Shown here: positions 21,128 through 31,932 of the stretch, piece after piece | How positions within the stretch are numbered: position 1 is the first letter of the stretch | How the letters are laid out: each line of letters opens with the position of its first letter | Source of the DNA: Favolaschia claudopus | Lineage: Eukaryota > Basidiomycota > Agaricomycetes > Agaricales > Mycenaceae | Assembly (NCBI GenBank): GCA_037176885.1 | Contig: JAWWNJ010000165.1 | Location: forward strand, 454,800-518,799 | DNA length: 64,000 nucleotides | Reading direction: 5' to 3' | Program-made: the position numbers and the translations under genes | Notes under the pieces: generated by a model | What the model saw: only the letters and a program-made list of their open reading frames with translations | Databases searched by the model: none | Told to the model about the DNA's origin: nothing

Positions 21128-24100
21128 TTAGAGGCGGTTGAATGTACTTACCTCGTCCTGTTCATCGCCAAGAGCCTTGCGTTTGCTCGGGACCGAAGCG
21201 GAGGGGTCGAACAGTGGAGGACGGTGGAGGGGTGCATCAAGAGCGACTTTGCGCCGCTTCACACGCCTCGGCTCATCAGCCCCTGATCCTGTTGCCGTAA
21301 GCACGTCATCTCTCTTCCGTTTTCCGCCCACGACCAGGCGCAGATTTTCTCGCTGCACCCTCTCCAATCTAACTCTGGGATCTTCCGGGATTGAGTTCTC
21401 GTCTTTTCCGGACTCCTCAGAGTCTATGTCCTCGCGTGCCAGTCCAAACTCTGTGCGGAGTTTGGCTGCCGCGGTCTGCTTCTCTTCCTCTGTGCCATGC
21501 ACGATGATCGTCTTCAATGCGAGGCTTTCCAGTCGACAAACGTCCCTTCTCAAATCCTCGGAAGGCCGACAGCAAATCTTCGTCTTATCAAACGGCGTCA
21601 AAACCGCAAGTCCTTCGAGCGAGGTTACTCGAGAAATCATTACGTAGGGACTCTCAGTACCACGGCAATCCGCTAGGTTAACCACCGCACTTTTCAATGT
21701 TCGCCCTTGCGCTTTGTACGCTGTCATCACAAATCCTGGCTGAATCGGCAGCTGTTTCCGGGTGACACTGCAGCTTTTACGAGTATACGGATGTACCAAT
21801 TTGAATTGAACTGAATCTTCAAGAGCGACGACGTGGTGGTTGGGAAAATCTGGAATGATATCAGGGCTGGTATCAGGTGCGTCGATCACACATGAGATGG
21901 CGTGCCGGTTTCCTTCCTTATCTACTCTGTAGCGGACACTTTTCAAGATCCCAGAACAACCGTTGACGACTCCACCGGGAACATCGAAATTCTGACCCAT
22001 CATCACAGGCATGCCGATAACAAGAGGTACTTTTCCCAACCGCTGATTTGTTTTACCGGAATCTAACGATCTCAGATGTTGGATTGTGTCGGATTCTTCG
22101 ACAATACTTCTGCCAATTCTATCTGTCGCGTAGTACCAATGCAATTTTTGTCCGCTTCTTTTTGCGAAAGCACGCGTAGCCGTGAGGTTAAGCTCGTCCT
22201 TCATCCGGTTTTCGTTCACAATCACTGGTGCGTTATTCCACGGCTCGCTCGACCAATCAATGTGTAGTACGTATGCCCGACTGTTTCTTCTTGTTCTTTT
22301 TCTTTGGATCAGTTTCAATGTGTGCATATAGCTTACTCTGTCGAACAGGTGGTAATTGCGAAAAATCTCCAGCAAAGATAACATTTATTCCACCGAATGC
22401 AAGCGTACTCCCCTTAGCCGCGCTTAGTGCACTACTTATATCGTATAGCATTGCACATCCAACCATTGAAATTTCGTCGATAAACAGATAATCAACACCT
22501 TCCCACATCTCCATGAGATCACGTAGGGCCTTCCCAGTTTTATGTTTCCTCTCGTTCTGACCCATCCCCAACGCAGCATGGAGTGTCATTCCTGAAATGT
22601 TTCGAGCGGCAACCCCAGTGTATGACGCTAAACGGAATCTTCGTGTTTCTTCTCGAGCTTCGAAAAAATCTCTCAGGGCTTCGATTACACGGGATTTCAC
22701 AGTACCACCAGGTCCACCGATGTACATCCGGAGCGGTTCAGCATTCAGGTCCGTACTGTGCCGTGCAACAATTTCGAAAGCGCGGGCTTGTTCCGTATTC
22801 AATGTGTAAGTTCTAATCATTTGTTCCATGACTTCTTCAGCATTCAACTGGTTACTAGACTTCCCTGGTTGTTCGGGCGCTGTACAAATGGCTGCGTGGC
22901 TATATTGCTGGGGGAGATCCGAACGGAATGCATGGCCACTTCGAAGTAACGATTCGTTAGCTGTGTCTATGATACCTGCCAGGTCAGTTCCGATTTGTTT
23001 CTCCTTGCTAGACTCGACCTTTCTCCATAAATTCTTTCGCTCGCGGTAGTTCTCTTCCCATTTTTGTTCCTGTACAGCGACCCGTTCCGCAACCAAATCG
23101 TGATCAATATCCAGAATTGCTTCTCCATTGAACGGGGTATCCTCAGCAGTGAACAATCCACTGTCCTCTGCGCACAATTTGGCTTGAAGAATGGCAGCTT
23201 CAGTCCGCTGGTTATTTTTTGAATGACACAAATCGATTGATTCTAGATGGTCAAGTATCTGCTCATCGTCCATTTCTCCGTATAACTGGCGATCAGCGTT
23301 CCGTAGGAGCTCGTCGGAAATCCCGTCACGGATTCTACGGTTATGGCGGTTCTGAAAATGACTGTCGCGACTATCTTTGCATTCGTGCAGTAGTTGCATG
23401 TTGTCAATGATGTTTCTGACCTCATCGGAGCATGCTTCATAAAATTCCTGGTACGCCTCAATCCATGTCTGTTGTTCATCTCTCAAGTCAGAAGCATGCC
23501 TCCAGGGTTTAAACAATATCAACATCAATCGTGCGTGTTTCTGTTTCATGTCATCGCGATCTCGTCGGGGCAGCGCGGAGCCAATTGGGACAGGTACCTT
23601 TTGCATATCAGGTGCAGCTACCCGCAGAACATGCGTCTCAGCTTCAAGGTCCTCGCAGTCTAGCTCGACCGTAGGCCGTTTCCTTCCACTCCAGGCTAGA
23701 ATATCACCGTCTTCGGCTTTCTCCCAACTAGCTTTGAGATTTTTATTACCAGGAACAACATTCTCCTCCTCTTCTTGTTCAAATAATTCTAATGATTCTT
23801 CGAGCTTCTTATGATTTCTGTGGGCCTCCGTTTTCCGAGTTTTTTCAACTTGTGCGACAAAATCCCAAACACTAATTGATTCCAGGTCAGAACCGCGATA
23901 CCGATAATCTGCGCCTTGATTCGCTGTAGCGATAAATTGCCCTCGTCGGTCTACGTTAAGTCGGATCTCGTCTACATCATGTGGTGCATCAGGTAACTCT
24001 TCATCTGCCTCGTTGACTTGTGTCTCATTCTCCAGAGGGTTGTCATTGATAACTTCTCCTTCAGAGGCAAGTTCGAGTTCATTTGTAGGCGGATCCATCT

Positions 24101-24233
24101 CGGATTCAGCTTGAATATTCTCTGATGTTTTATAGCATTCGGGACTAGGGTATTCTGACTCTATGAATCTCTCCAGACTAGGCCAATACAAATTTGCGAA
24201 TTTGTGACTTGTGAAATGGTCCTCAAAGTCCAT
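21128..24233 (-). pseudogene. Helitron helicase region (PIF1/RecD-like), frameshifted
   Basis: This is the helicase part of a rolling-circle Helitron transposon. Frame one (24233-22257, 658 residues) begins with the linker typical of fungal Helitrons: SVWDFVAQVEK, then LPRRDRDDMKQKHARLML, LFKPWR and IDNMQLLHEC. Helicase motifs follow: a Walker A-like GGPGGTVKS, Walker B FIDEISMVG and motif III FAGDFSQLPPV. Around 22257-22384 the frame changes across a short lysine-rich stretch, and about 70 residues normally present seem to be missing. Frame two (22384-21128) resumes at PWNNAPVIVNENRMKDELN and contains GFVMTAYKAQGRTL and YVMISRVTSLEGL, the C-terminal helicase motifs, before a basic tail. In Walker A the residue before the lysine is V where G or T is expected. 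With the frameshift, no working helicase can be made. Confidence 0.85.
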
Positions 24234-24285
24234 TAGGTACGAGGCAACTTGGTGTCCACTTCAGGGTCATACTCGCCGAGCCGAG

Positions 24286-25491
24286 TTACCGCAAACATTT
24301 CGCTCGGCAGCGCGCAATCATGGCCTCCTCAACAACAGTGAGATCCTGGAGCTCTGACGGAATTGGTCCGAGGTAATTATAGTTGGCCATTGACAAGCGA
24401 GGAATTTTACCGGCCTTTGAAGCAGATTTGCAGGCACTACAAACAACCAAAACAGGCTCCATGGTTTCGGGGTCATCTTCAATGCATTGAGGTTCAATCA
24501 AAAGCGACTCGTACACTCCTGACTTCACGGGCATGGGAGGCGGAATCATCTCAGGGTCAAGCCACGGAGTAACCGTATTTTTCGGGTCTGTGTTTGCCAA
24601 CTCAGAGTCAATCCTCTGATCATCTCTGGTCTCGGAAAGCTCAGTCTCGTCAGGTCGTCTAAGTTGATCCAAGTCAAACTCCTCAAAAGATATGGTTGTT
24701 TTCCGCTTGATATTACAGCGCTCAACACAGCTACCACAGGTAAACGTAGATAATACGTCCTTAGAGATCATCGCCTGAAAAGTGTTTTTAAATTTCTCCT
24801 TCAACCTCGATGAGATTAACTGTGGCCACTCCTCCTTCAGTTTTTTCAATTCCCGGTGATTCTTCTCCTTTTCTTTATCACGCTTTGCCTGCCTCGAACG
24901 ATGGGAGGGCTGTTTACTATCCAGGCTTTTCAAAAATTTCCCTACAAGCGATCGCAGTTTAGCGGGCCCATCCTGAGGCGAAAATTCAACATTGTGCATA
25001 CGAAGAAATTTTCGAGCAATAGCGCGTGACATCTTTGGCAATATCTGACTCAAAAGGCGGATTTGCAATGCTTGTTCAAATTCTTCCTGCGTGTAAGAGC
25101 CAGAAGGAACTATCGGAAACGATTGATTGACGATAGACTGACATCCGATCGAGAAAGACCCAAACCGTTGCGATCCGCAAGCGCCAGAGAGAAGATGTGT
25201 GGAAATGACATTGCGCAATGAATCCTGTGAACAATCTCGACTCGGAATTCCATGCAAAGCTGCTATAGAGATTAAAGAGGCGAGGGGCATTGCATTAATT
25301 CGTTCTAGCACTCGCTCGGCAGGATGTAGCTCAGTGAACTGCTCCACCAACGATGACCGTGTACTGAGGAGTTTAGCACGAATCCTTCTTTCCCAAGTCT
25401 CGAGATCTGTGTTGGAGCCATTGATTCCGAAAATACTTGCCAGTGTTGGCATGGCATTCAACAGATCCCGAGAAGATATAATGATACTCAA
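24286..25491 (-). pseudogene. Helitron N-terminal region (DUF6570-like), Rep domain missing
   Basis: The 401-residue frame has a helical first half, a lysine-rich linker (RSRQAKRDKEKEKNHRELKK) and then a cysteine-rich unit: CGSCVERC, later CSACKSA, then YNYLGPIPSELQDLTVVEEAMIARCR. That last block is the conserved end of the DUF6570 region that precedes the Rep (HUH) nuclease in mushroom Helitron proteins. Here the frame stops a few residues later, and 50 bp downstream the helicase linker starts. The whole Rep nuclease, several hundred residues, has therefore been deleted. The element cannot cut DNA itself. Confidence 0.75.
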
Positions 25492-25546
25492 AGTGAAATA
25501 AGCAAGGTCGCGGGAGTCGTCAAAGCCTTCATTAATCAGAGTGCAT

Positions 25547-26539
25547 TCAGTCAGTCAACGAGGGGTGTGGGTGACGGGACATTGAACAACCTCCAGAGAG
25601 AAGATGCGTCAAGATAGCTTGCTTGCACTCTGGTAACGAGCTCAAATTTTGGGATGGGATTCCATGCCCTTGCATTATTTTGAAGTAGTATGCCTGATTT
25701 CGCTGAGCAAAAATATTGCAATCAGATCTCGTTGACGACAGCATACACTCAACACGATCACGGCCAGTCAGTTCATTTGACATTATCTCGCCAGTGTTCT
25801 CAGACAAAGATGAAGTCGAAGAAGACGACACAAAAAATGTTCGATCATAATTTCTGGGTACATTCACAGAAGTGGGGGGACTGTGTTCCGAAGAACGAAC
25901 AGACAGATTGCATGAGGCAGCAACATCAGCACCACCGGCACTGGCATCAGCACCACCGGCACTGGCATCAGCACCACCGGCACTGGGAATAGCAGCATCA
26001 CCGATGCGCAAAACAGGTTTAACAGGTTTAACAGTTTTAACATTTTTAACGGGTTTAACAACAACAGTTGCATTAACAGGTTCAGGATGAGCCAACATTC
26101 CAGTCGATTGCGAAGGCTCAAGAGATACGCTGGAATCCAGCGGAGCCCCTGATACCCCCGCATCAAGGGAAGCGACTAGAGAAAGGTGAGAAAGGAGACA
26201 GGCAGCATGCATGGGCAACTCACCGTATCCCGATAACATACTCCAAGGATCAAATGCAGCCGGAACTCGGTGGCCAAAGTGCAAGAGCAAGTCACGGAGG
26301 TGAGACTTCCAATCAAGCGCAAGCACGACATCAAACTCAAGACCAGACGAGATTCGACAAGAGAGGACGACGGTGAGAGGCCCGTGATCACGACTGTTCA
26401 GCGTTAAAGCAAAAGATCCCGAGGAACTAGCTTGGCGGCCAAGGAAATAGGTTTGCACAAAGAAAGACGAGACCAGAGTTGTCGGCCCCTGCGACCGAGC
26501 GATGTTAAAGGTGGGGGTTCCATCAATGAGGAGAGACAT
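25547..26539 (-). pseudogene. Helitron 5' ORF with GGADASA repeats
   Basis: A 330-residue frame on the same strand, upstream of the DUF6570 frame and in a different phase. The first 100 residues resemble a compact globular domain. The middle is low in complexity, with three GGADASA units and a VKPVKNVKTVKPVKPV run. The end (YYFKIMQGHGIPSQNLSS, then ILTHLLSGGC) repeats a motif found in the next ORF (LHGIPSRDCSQ, then STHLLSGAC). This motif pair is seen in the N-terminal region of basidiomycete Helitron proteins, so I place the frame in the same element. It may be an alternative or duplicated first exon. Confidence 0.5.
25929..25991. repeat. 21-bp coding minisatellite, three units
   Basis: GCACCACCGGCACTGGCATCA is repeated three times head to tail and stays in frame in the minus-strand ORF, giving GGADASA repeats. 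Just after it, at 26010-26065, a 9-bp GGTTTAACA-like unit is repeated about six times with variation. Confidence 0.85.
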
Positions 26540-26853
26540 GGTGTGACGAAAGAAAGATGCTCTTGACGCGGCTGGGCTTATAAGGTCACTTAGCCGGAGA
26601 TCACCGAATCTCGGATCTTAGCCGTCTGGTCATGTCAAGTCACTTTTGAGTCACTTTGTACAGCCTGGGCTAGCCATTTACGTAAGTGCTGGCATCTCGA
26701 GTCATTTGTGCAAAGAAAATGGAGTCGATTCGTCGAGTCAGCGCCGAAAATGCAAAGTCAATGAAAGCTTCGTGATCCGGTATTCAAACACAAGGCCGGT
26801 CGACACAGCCACCCATCACAACGTCGTAGGGCGCTACAAGACCCACTTCTTTC

Positions 26854-27232
26854 CAGCTATCTACAAAACACTGGAGCGCTCCGAAAAAAAGTTCCCATTA
26901 ATTGATGCGATGACGTCAATTACCATATGAGGTAGGCACTGCCGGATCCATTGCGTCGACGGCTGGCGGGGGCGACCTCGTGTTGCAGCCTATGCAATTT
27001 CTTGATTGGACATCCCGTTGGCGGCCATGGTAATCATGAGCAGCTTGTGTGCAGGAGGGATGTAGCGGAAGGTATTGTAGGGCATGGTAGGCGAGAGAGA
27101 CGTTCCAGGAGCAGTGACGAAAGGGCGAGTGTCGTTGGAGAGAGTGGAGCGGGCTGGCCGAATTAGGCAGGAGCTGTCAAAACCGTTGTGTGAATTTTTT
27201 TTCGGAGCGCTCCAGTGTTTTGTAGATAGCTG
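26854..27232. mobile_element. 379-bp MITE with AGCTATCTACAAAACACTGG termini, copy 2
   Basis: It matches 5076-5447 over its full length, with the same orientation and termini. The main differences are a few inserted bases around CCATTAATTGATGCG and near the GCCGGATCC stretch, and a short deletion in the GGCTGGC segment. Confidence 0.8.
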
Positions 27233-27934
27233 TCAGATAGTGGGAATTTCCGGCGAAATAAAGCGACCGATTTTTCTGAGATAGAAATCGTCAAATCACG
27301 CGACTTCATGGCATCTGTGGGAAATTACCTTGTTTCCGTACCCCGCCTTATCAGGGGAATGATTTTTTTACCTCAAGCTCGATGGGAGTTGCTCCGTTCG
27401 TTCTGGGACCAAGATATTCGTGTTCAGACTGTAAATTAGCGTTAAAGGCGACCTAGTGTCGAAAAACCGCGAAATTGGACCCCCTTGGTTAGATCTGGCT
27501 GGCTGCTTGCTTCAGGATACATTTATTGGTTGAACATCACCTGGTGCATCTAACTTTTCACTGTTGTGTCCGAATCGTTCGCAAAATGTGTTCCTCGCTC
27601 AGCAGGTTGAAACGTGTGAATATTACTTGATTGCATTCTGTGCCATAGAAATAAAATTCTACTGAATGGGGGATGCCCGAAACTTGCCCGAACGAACATC
27701 CTCGAGCAATTTATTAATATTGAGTAGTCTCCCATCCACGCCCCTGATATGGGAAGGAGCCATGCACCGACAGTGCTCTTACCCATATTTTATTGCTGCA
27801 TTGCGCCGAAATGCATAGCAACCTCGATACCGTAACAGTAACGATTTCCAAATTGGGTAAATGGCTTGTCACGCCAAAAGTGTCTGTCACGTGTGTCCCC
27901 ACGTACTTCGCAATCCCCACATAAGTAAGTACCT
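27233..27934. other. Kinase upstream region
   Basis: About 700 bp without a supported gene. It should contain the promoter of the kinase-like gene, but no TATA box or other element was clear enough to call. Confidence 0.35.
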
Positions 27935-29142
27935 ATGCAGTCTCCCCAGGCGTTACCTCCCCCGTTAAATCCCTCTCATTGGCCGGATTTGGACGAGGGC
28001 CAAGCAGACGAGCTCTGGGAGTACTGGAGTGTCTTTCTGGCTAGTCAAGGCTATCGCATAATGGGAAGTCCACTTTACAACACCCTTGGAGCAGGAGTCC
28101 CCAACCGCTTGTGCCCTCCTTCAAACCCATTCCTTCCTGAAGAAAATGAAAGCTTCATCATTCATTCTAAAGCGACTGATATGCTCTCCACTCGTTCCTT
28201 GTCAGCCTGGCGCCCGGTGCGCGGTCTATTTCCTCTTGCGGCTTCCTTCTTCCACGCTGATAGTAATACCGCTCAGTGTTTAGAGATATGCTTTGCAATA
28301 GATGGTTCCCAGCGCCAAGTTGTTTTGAAAGCAATGACAAAGGATAGCAGGGAGCTGTACATATTGCGTCGGCTTTCCAGTCCTCCTCTTCGGTCGGACA
28401 AGCGCAACCACGTTATCCCAATACTCGACTTCATTGACATGCACGAGGCGGTTATAGTTGTAATGCCTGCATGGGGCATGTTCTGGAATTGTCCGCCCTG
28501 TGGCAGTATGCAGCTTCGCTATCAAATGGCAACGAAGCTTACTCTAGGTCTGGTGTTCCTCCATGAGCAGGGCATTGCACACGGTGTAGGTAGTCCTTCT
28601 CATTGATCTACCAACCATTTGACATCCGGCTTAGGACATCCATCCTGGGAACATTGTAATCAGCCACGACAATCGTCTCGCGCGTCAGGCGCCTGAAGAT
28701 GATTTCCGCAATGAGAAAAACTTGGAATATGCATTTCTTGACTTTGGTTCGGCCCAAGAACCCGCCCGAGAATCCCTGGCTCTGCCAATTACCACCCCTC
28801 CGGCAGGATTTTGCGCCCCCGAACAAGTGTTGGGGCAAGGGAGCCAGGCAATCGACCTGTTTGCTGCGGATGTTTATAACCTTGGAAAAACTCTGCAGAG
28901 GGAACTGTCGGATGCTCTTGATGTTCGTCCATTTGACCTGCCTCCCTGGGGTTTTGTTTTTTGCTTTCTCTTATAAATGACCTCAGATGTACGGCAGGGA
29001 GCATCTTCGAGGCCAAAACCAGCAGCAATACGAAGGCGTCTTGTTGCAAATGACGCATGCCCAGCCATCAAAGCGCGGCACCGCAGCTCAAGCTTTAGAC
29101 GCTCTACGCAGTGCCGCTGAACGCACACCAACGGTCACATGA
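27935..29142 (+). CDS. Divergent protein-kinase-like protein
   Basis: A soluble kinase-fold protein of the type expanded in agaricomycetes. Exon 1 (27935-28585) starts at ATG and contains the N-lobe, with VVLKAM as the likely ATP-binding lysine strand, then HVIPILDFI and FLHEQGIAHG. A 49-bp intron (28586-28634, GTAGGT to TTAG) joins HG to DIHPGNIVI, giving the catalytic-loop pattern H-G-D-x4-N. The metal-binding motif follows as LDFGSA and the activation segment ends in FCAPEQV. After about 28925 the open frame runs into what looks like a second intron. A further frame from 28987 (GVLLQMTHAQPSKRGTA) to the stop at 29142 resembles the end of the C-lobe. The borders of intron 2 are unsettled: the obvious GTTTTG donor gives the wrong phase, while GTTCGT at about 28920 fits. 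No glycine-rich loop is evident, so it may be a weak kinase or pseudokinase. Confidence 0.7.
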
Positions 29143-29313
29143 CGTACTCTGTATTCCAAATTACACCACTCTTTGTTGCAAGCTTTCGTCAAAATGATTC
29201 TACTGAGATTTTTGATTTGAAGTTCTGATATATGCTGTACCTGGCTACGGAAGGTATGCAGCAGCACGGTAAGGGTTGGCGGGGATTTCGTATAGTAGGT
29301 AGTTCGGAAACGG

Positions 29314-29583
29314 TACTGTAGTATTTTGTTCAATTCGTAAGCCGATTTGGGGTGTGACATCTCATACGAGCTTGATTTTTCGTATGGGGGCCCGGACCGG
29401 TGTGACTTGCGAAAATTTTCGTTTTTTTACCCCTATTTTAGGCCGAAAACAGGCGGCGAAAATTTGTGTGACTTTGGGGGACCATTCGTATGGAACCCTC
29501 GTGACGCTGTGACTCGCAAAGATTTTCGTCGTTTTTGGGCCTTGTGACAAGTGACAAAACGAATTGAAGGAAATACTACAGTA
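29314..29583. mobile_element. 270-bp MITE, second member of the 16538-16810 family
   Basis: The left end TACTGTAGTATTTTGTTCAA and the complementary right end enclose the same GCGAAAATTTTCGT-like internal repeats. It lies 170 bp after the kinase stop codon. Confidence 0.8.
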
Positions 29584-29709
29584 ATATAGACTATATAACA
29601 AAAGAGAAAAAGAAGTTTCAGTATCACACATGGGAATGAAAGCTTGAGGAATAGTATCAATATCTGAGACGGAACGGGAAGGAAGGGGAAGAGGGAGATT
29701 TGGGGTGGG

Positions 29710-30152
29710 TAAGGTAGGCGTCAGTCACTTACAACAAGCGGTCACATGACCAAAGTGTGACAGCCATTAAGCTCCGGCCACAAAACATTAGCTAAGGGTA
29801 AAAAGTGGGACCTAGAAATGGTGTAGTTGAGCAAATGGAACTCAGAATTTATCTTGTGATGGAGCAGTAGACCATTCTTCCAACCCATTTTTTTTGAATG
29901 CAGAAATGAGTTTTTGGAGCGATTTTGGTTTGGGACGATGGCGAAATTTGCCGCTTATGTAATGCTCCCACGCACCATATAGGGTAGAATCCCATATCTC
30001 CAGTTATGATTACATAATGACCAAAAAAATTTTCGACCTCGAAATTGAGCAAAATCCAGCAGGTTTTGTTTTCGTGCCGCAATTTTTGCCGCGTTACGCG
30101 TTACGTGACACGTCATGTGACCGCTCGTTGTAAGTGACTGACGCCTACCTTA
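29710..30152. mobile_element. 443-bp MITE with TAAGGTAGGCGTCAGTCACT termini
   Basis: The inverted termini run for about 40 bp with one mismatch and have TA at both ends. It ends 1 bp before the Copia target duplication at 30154, so Copia landed immediately beside it. Confidence 0.85.
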
Positions 30153-30158
30153 TGAATC

Positions 30159-31250
30159 TGTTGAAGTATTTATTTCTCTTCCATTTACCGTACATACCTT
30201 ACATTCTCCAACTCGCAATCCGTTCCGTTACGCGTCACACATTCCTTATGTAGCTTTGTGTCACCGTCACATTCCTCAGTCGTTTCCTCCACGACTGAGG
30301 TATGTGCACTCGTATCTACTGTCCTTACAGCTTACTGATTCTCCTGGTAGTTTATACTTACTGTATTCTACTCATCGTTCCCAAAAGTGACCGGAAATGC
30401 CGGAATTTCGACACGATCACATGATTTCCCCACGGTTTTTGGACCCGGTGAAACATTTTGGACAATCAATAGGTGATCCCCCAAGTTTCCTGCATATGCA
30501 TAGTATATAGCTCACTCTAGAGCCATTTCAATTCACGTTGTGCTTGTTTGTACACAGTGAACATCAAAGTGTTTCTGAAAGATTGGCTCCAGATCGGAGA
30601 ACTGCTCATGGGCAGCCAATTGGAGTGCGAGTAATGTATGTAAGGACTCCATGGCTACATACCAAGCACTTTGTATCCCCACTGTGGGTGAAATATTCCA
30701 ATAGAAATGACAGAAACAAAATTTTGCACTTTATCGCTAAAATTCAGTTGGACAGTTAGAATGGTGGGGTCTCGAGGGTGGTTAACCCTGCAAAAAACTT
30801 CTTCACTAGCTAAACATATCATGGCTCATATACGGAATGCAAAATGACCCCCATTCTAGACCTGATACAACAGAAAGGATACCACACACAAATTTGAAAA
30901 GTTGAAGATGGCTCGATCAAAATAAACAGCCCAAATTTTGTGTGTTTACGAGGAGTTTCCAACATTGTGCCTTTGTATATTAATGAGGGGCATCTGACTA
31001 ACAATATCCATGCATAAGAATTGCAGTCCTTGTCCTATAAGCAGCCACATTGCACAAGTTTTGTTGATTACCATCAAAATTTGACTGATCGGGTTGTCTT
31101 CAATTTACAGTGCGTCCAGAAAGATTTTGGACCAAACTCTTGGTCAATATGTGGGCAAAACATGCCAAAGTGCATGAACATTCAATTCAATGATAAAAAT
31201 TTCCACAGAATAATTGAATTTCCGGTCACTTTTGGGAACGATGAGTATCA
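30159..31250 (+). repeat. Copia 5' LTR, interrupted
   Basis: It starts TGTTGAAGTATT and ends TATCA. Bases 30159-30370 align with 43077-43288 almost perfectly. A TIR element with TA duplication is inserted at 30369-31247, three bases from the LTR end. Without it the LTR is about 215 bp. Confidence 0.9.
30369..31247. mobile_element. 879-bp TIR element inside the Copia 5' LTR
   Basis: It starts TACTCATCGTTCCCAAAAGT and ends with the complement; the inverted repeats continue through a GACCGGAA block. The flanking LTR sequence is continuous when one TA and the element are removed. No transposase frame is seen. The inner terminal block (CCCAAAAGTGACCGGAA) resembles that of the 530-bp family (ACCAAAAGTAACCGAA), suggesting one superfamily. 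Confidence 0.85.
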
Positions 31251-31265
31251 GGTTATGGGCCACCG
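31251..31265 (+). promoter_or_regulatory. Copia primer-binding site (initiator Met tRNA half type)
   Basis: Right after the LTR end lies GGTTATGGGCCACC. Its complement fits the anticodon loop and stem (CCCATAACC) of an initiator methionine tRNA. Drosophila copia and related elements are known to prime from a cleaved initiator tRNA in this way. Here the match is inferred from the motif alone. Confidence 0.6.
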
Positions 31266-31275
31266 CGCCTCTGCT

Positions 31276-31805
31276 TACTCGCAGTTACCAAAAGTAACCG
31301 AATTCGGCGTTTTTTCCCACAAATTACGATGGTCAAGGAGCTTTGAGCGATGAAGGGTTCATTCACAGTGTGTTTGCTACAACTTTCATGATATAAACTT
31401 GGGGTAAGCTATCACACAGTGGGTGAGTGAATTAATCTTCAAAATACCATCAATTTAACAGTGTTTGCCTTTTTTGGAACACAGTCACCAGGATCTCAGG
31501 TAGGTGAGTACCTCGAAGTTAGGTCTACTATCTCATGACTTTGTATCTGAGAGCTCAGAGCTTGCTGGGCTATCTTCATCCTTCAATGAGGGTACTAAAA
31601 CAGAGCAAGAAATTGTTGATTTGGCATATAAATAAACAAACATAGAAAATCAGCACAGGGAAAGCCCAATAACTTCGGCGCGCGTCATGTGCAATATCAT
31701 ATGACCACCCTTTCCCTCTTCCACCAGCTGAACCAACTGCTAACTGTATTAGCTGGTCGCAAGCAAGGCGTTTCTAAATTCGGTTACTTTTGGTAATGCC
31801 GAGTA
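31276..31805. mobile_element. 530-bp MITE in the Copia leader, copy 1
   Basis: It starts TACTCGCAGTTACCAAAAGT and ends with the near complement (TTTTGGTAATGCCGAGTA). It has exactly the same length as 58013-58542, which is the same element in opposite orientation. No coding capacity. Confidence 0.9.
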
Positions 31806-31932
31806 ATCTCAGCCAGTACCGGACCGCTACTTGTCGAAAACTCGACGACTCTCTTTATTATCTCATTCCCCACATCTACCCTGCTTCCCGCCACATTTTA
31901 CACCAAACTTGTCGACTTCTCGCTGACACGTC

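Noticed and set aside
25929..25991. CRISPR-like or regulatory array
   Set aside because: Three head-to-tail 21-bp units without spacers, inside an open frame: a coding minisatellite.
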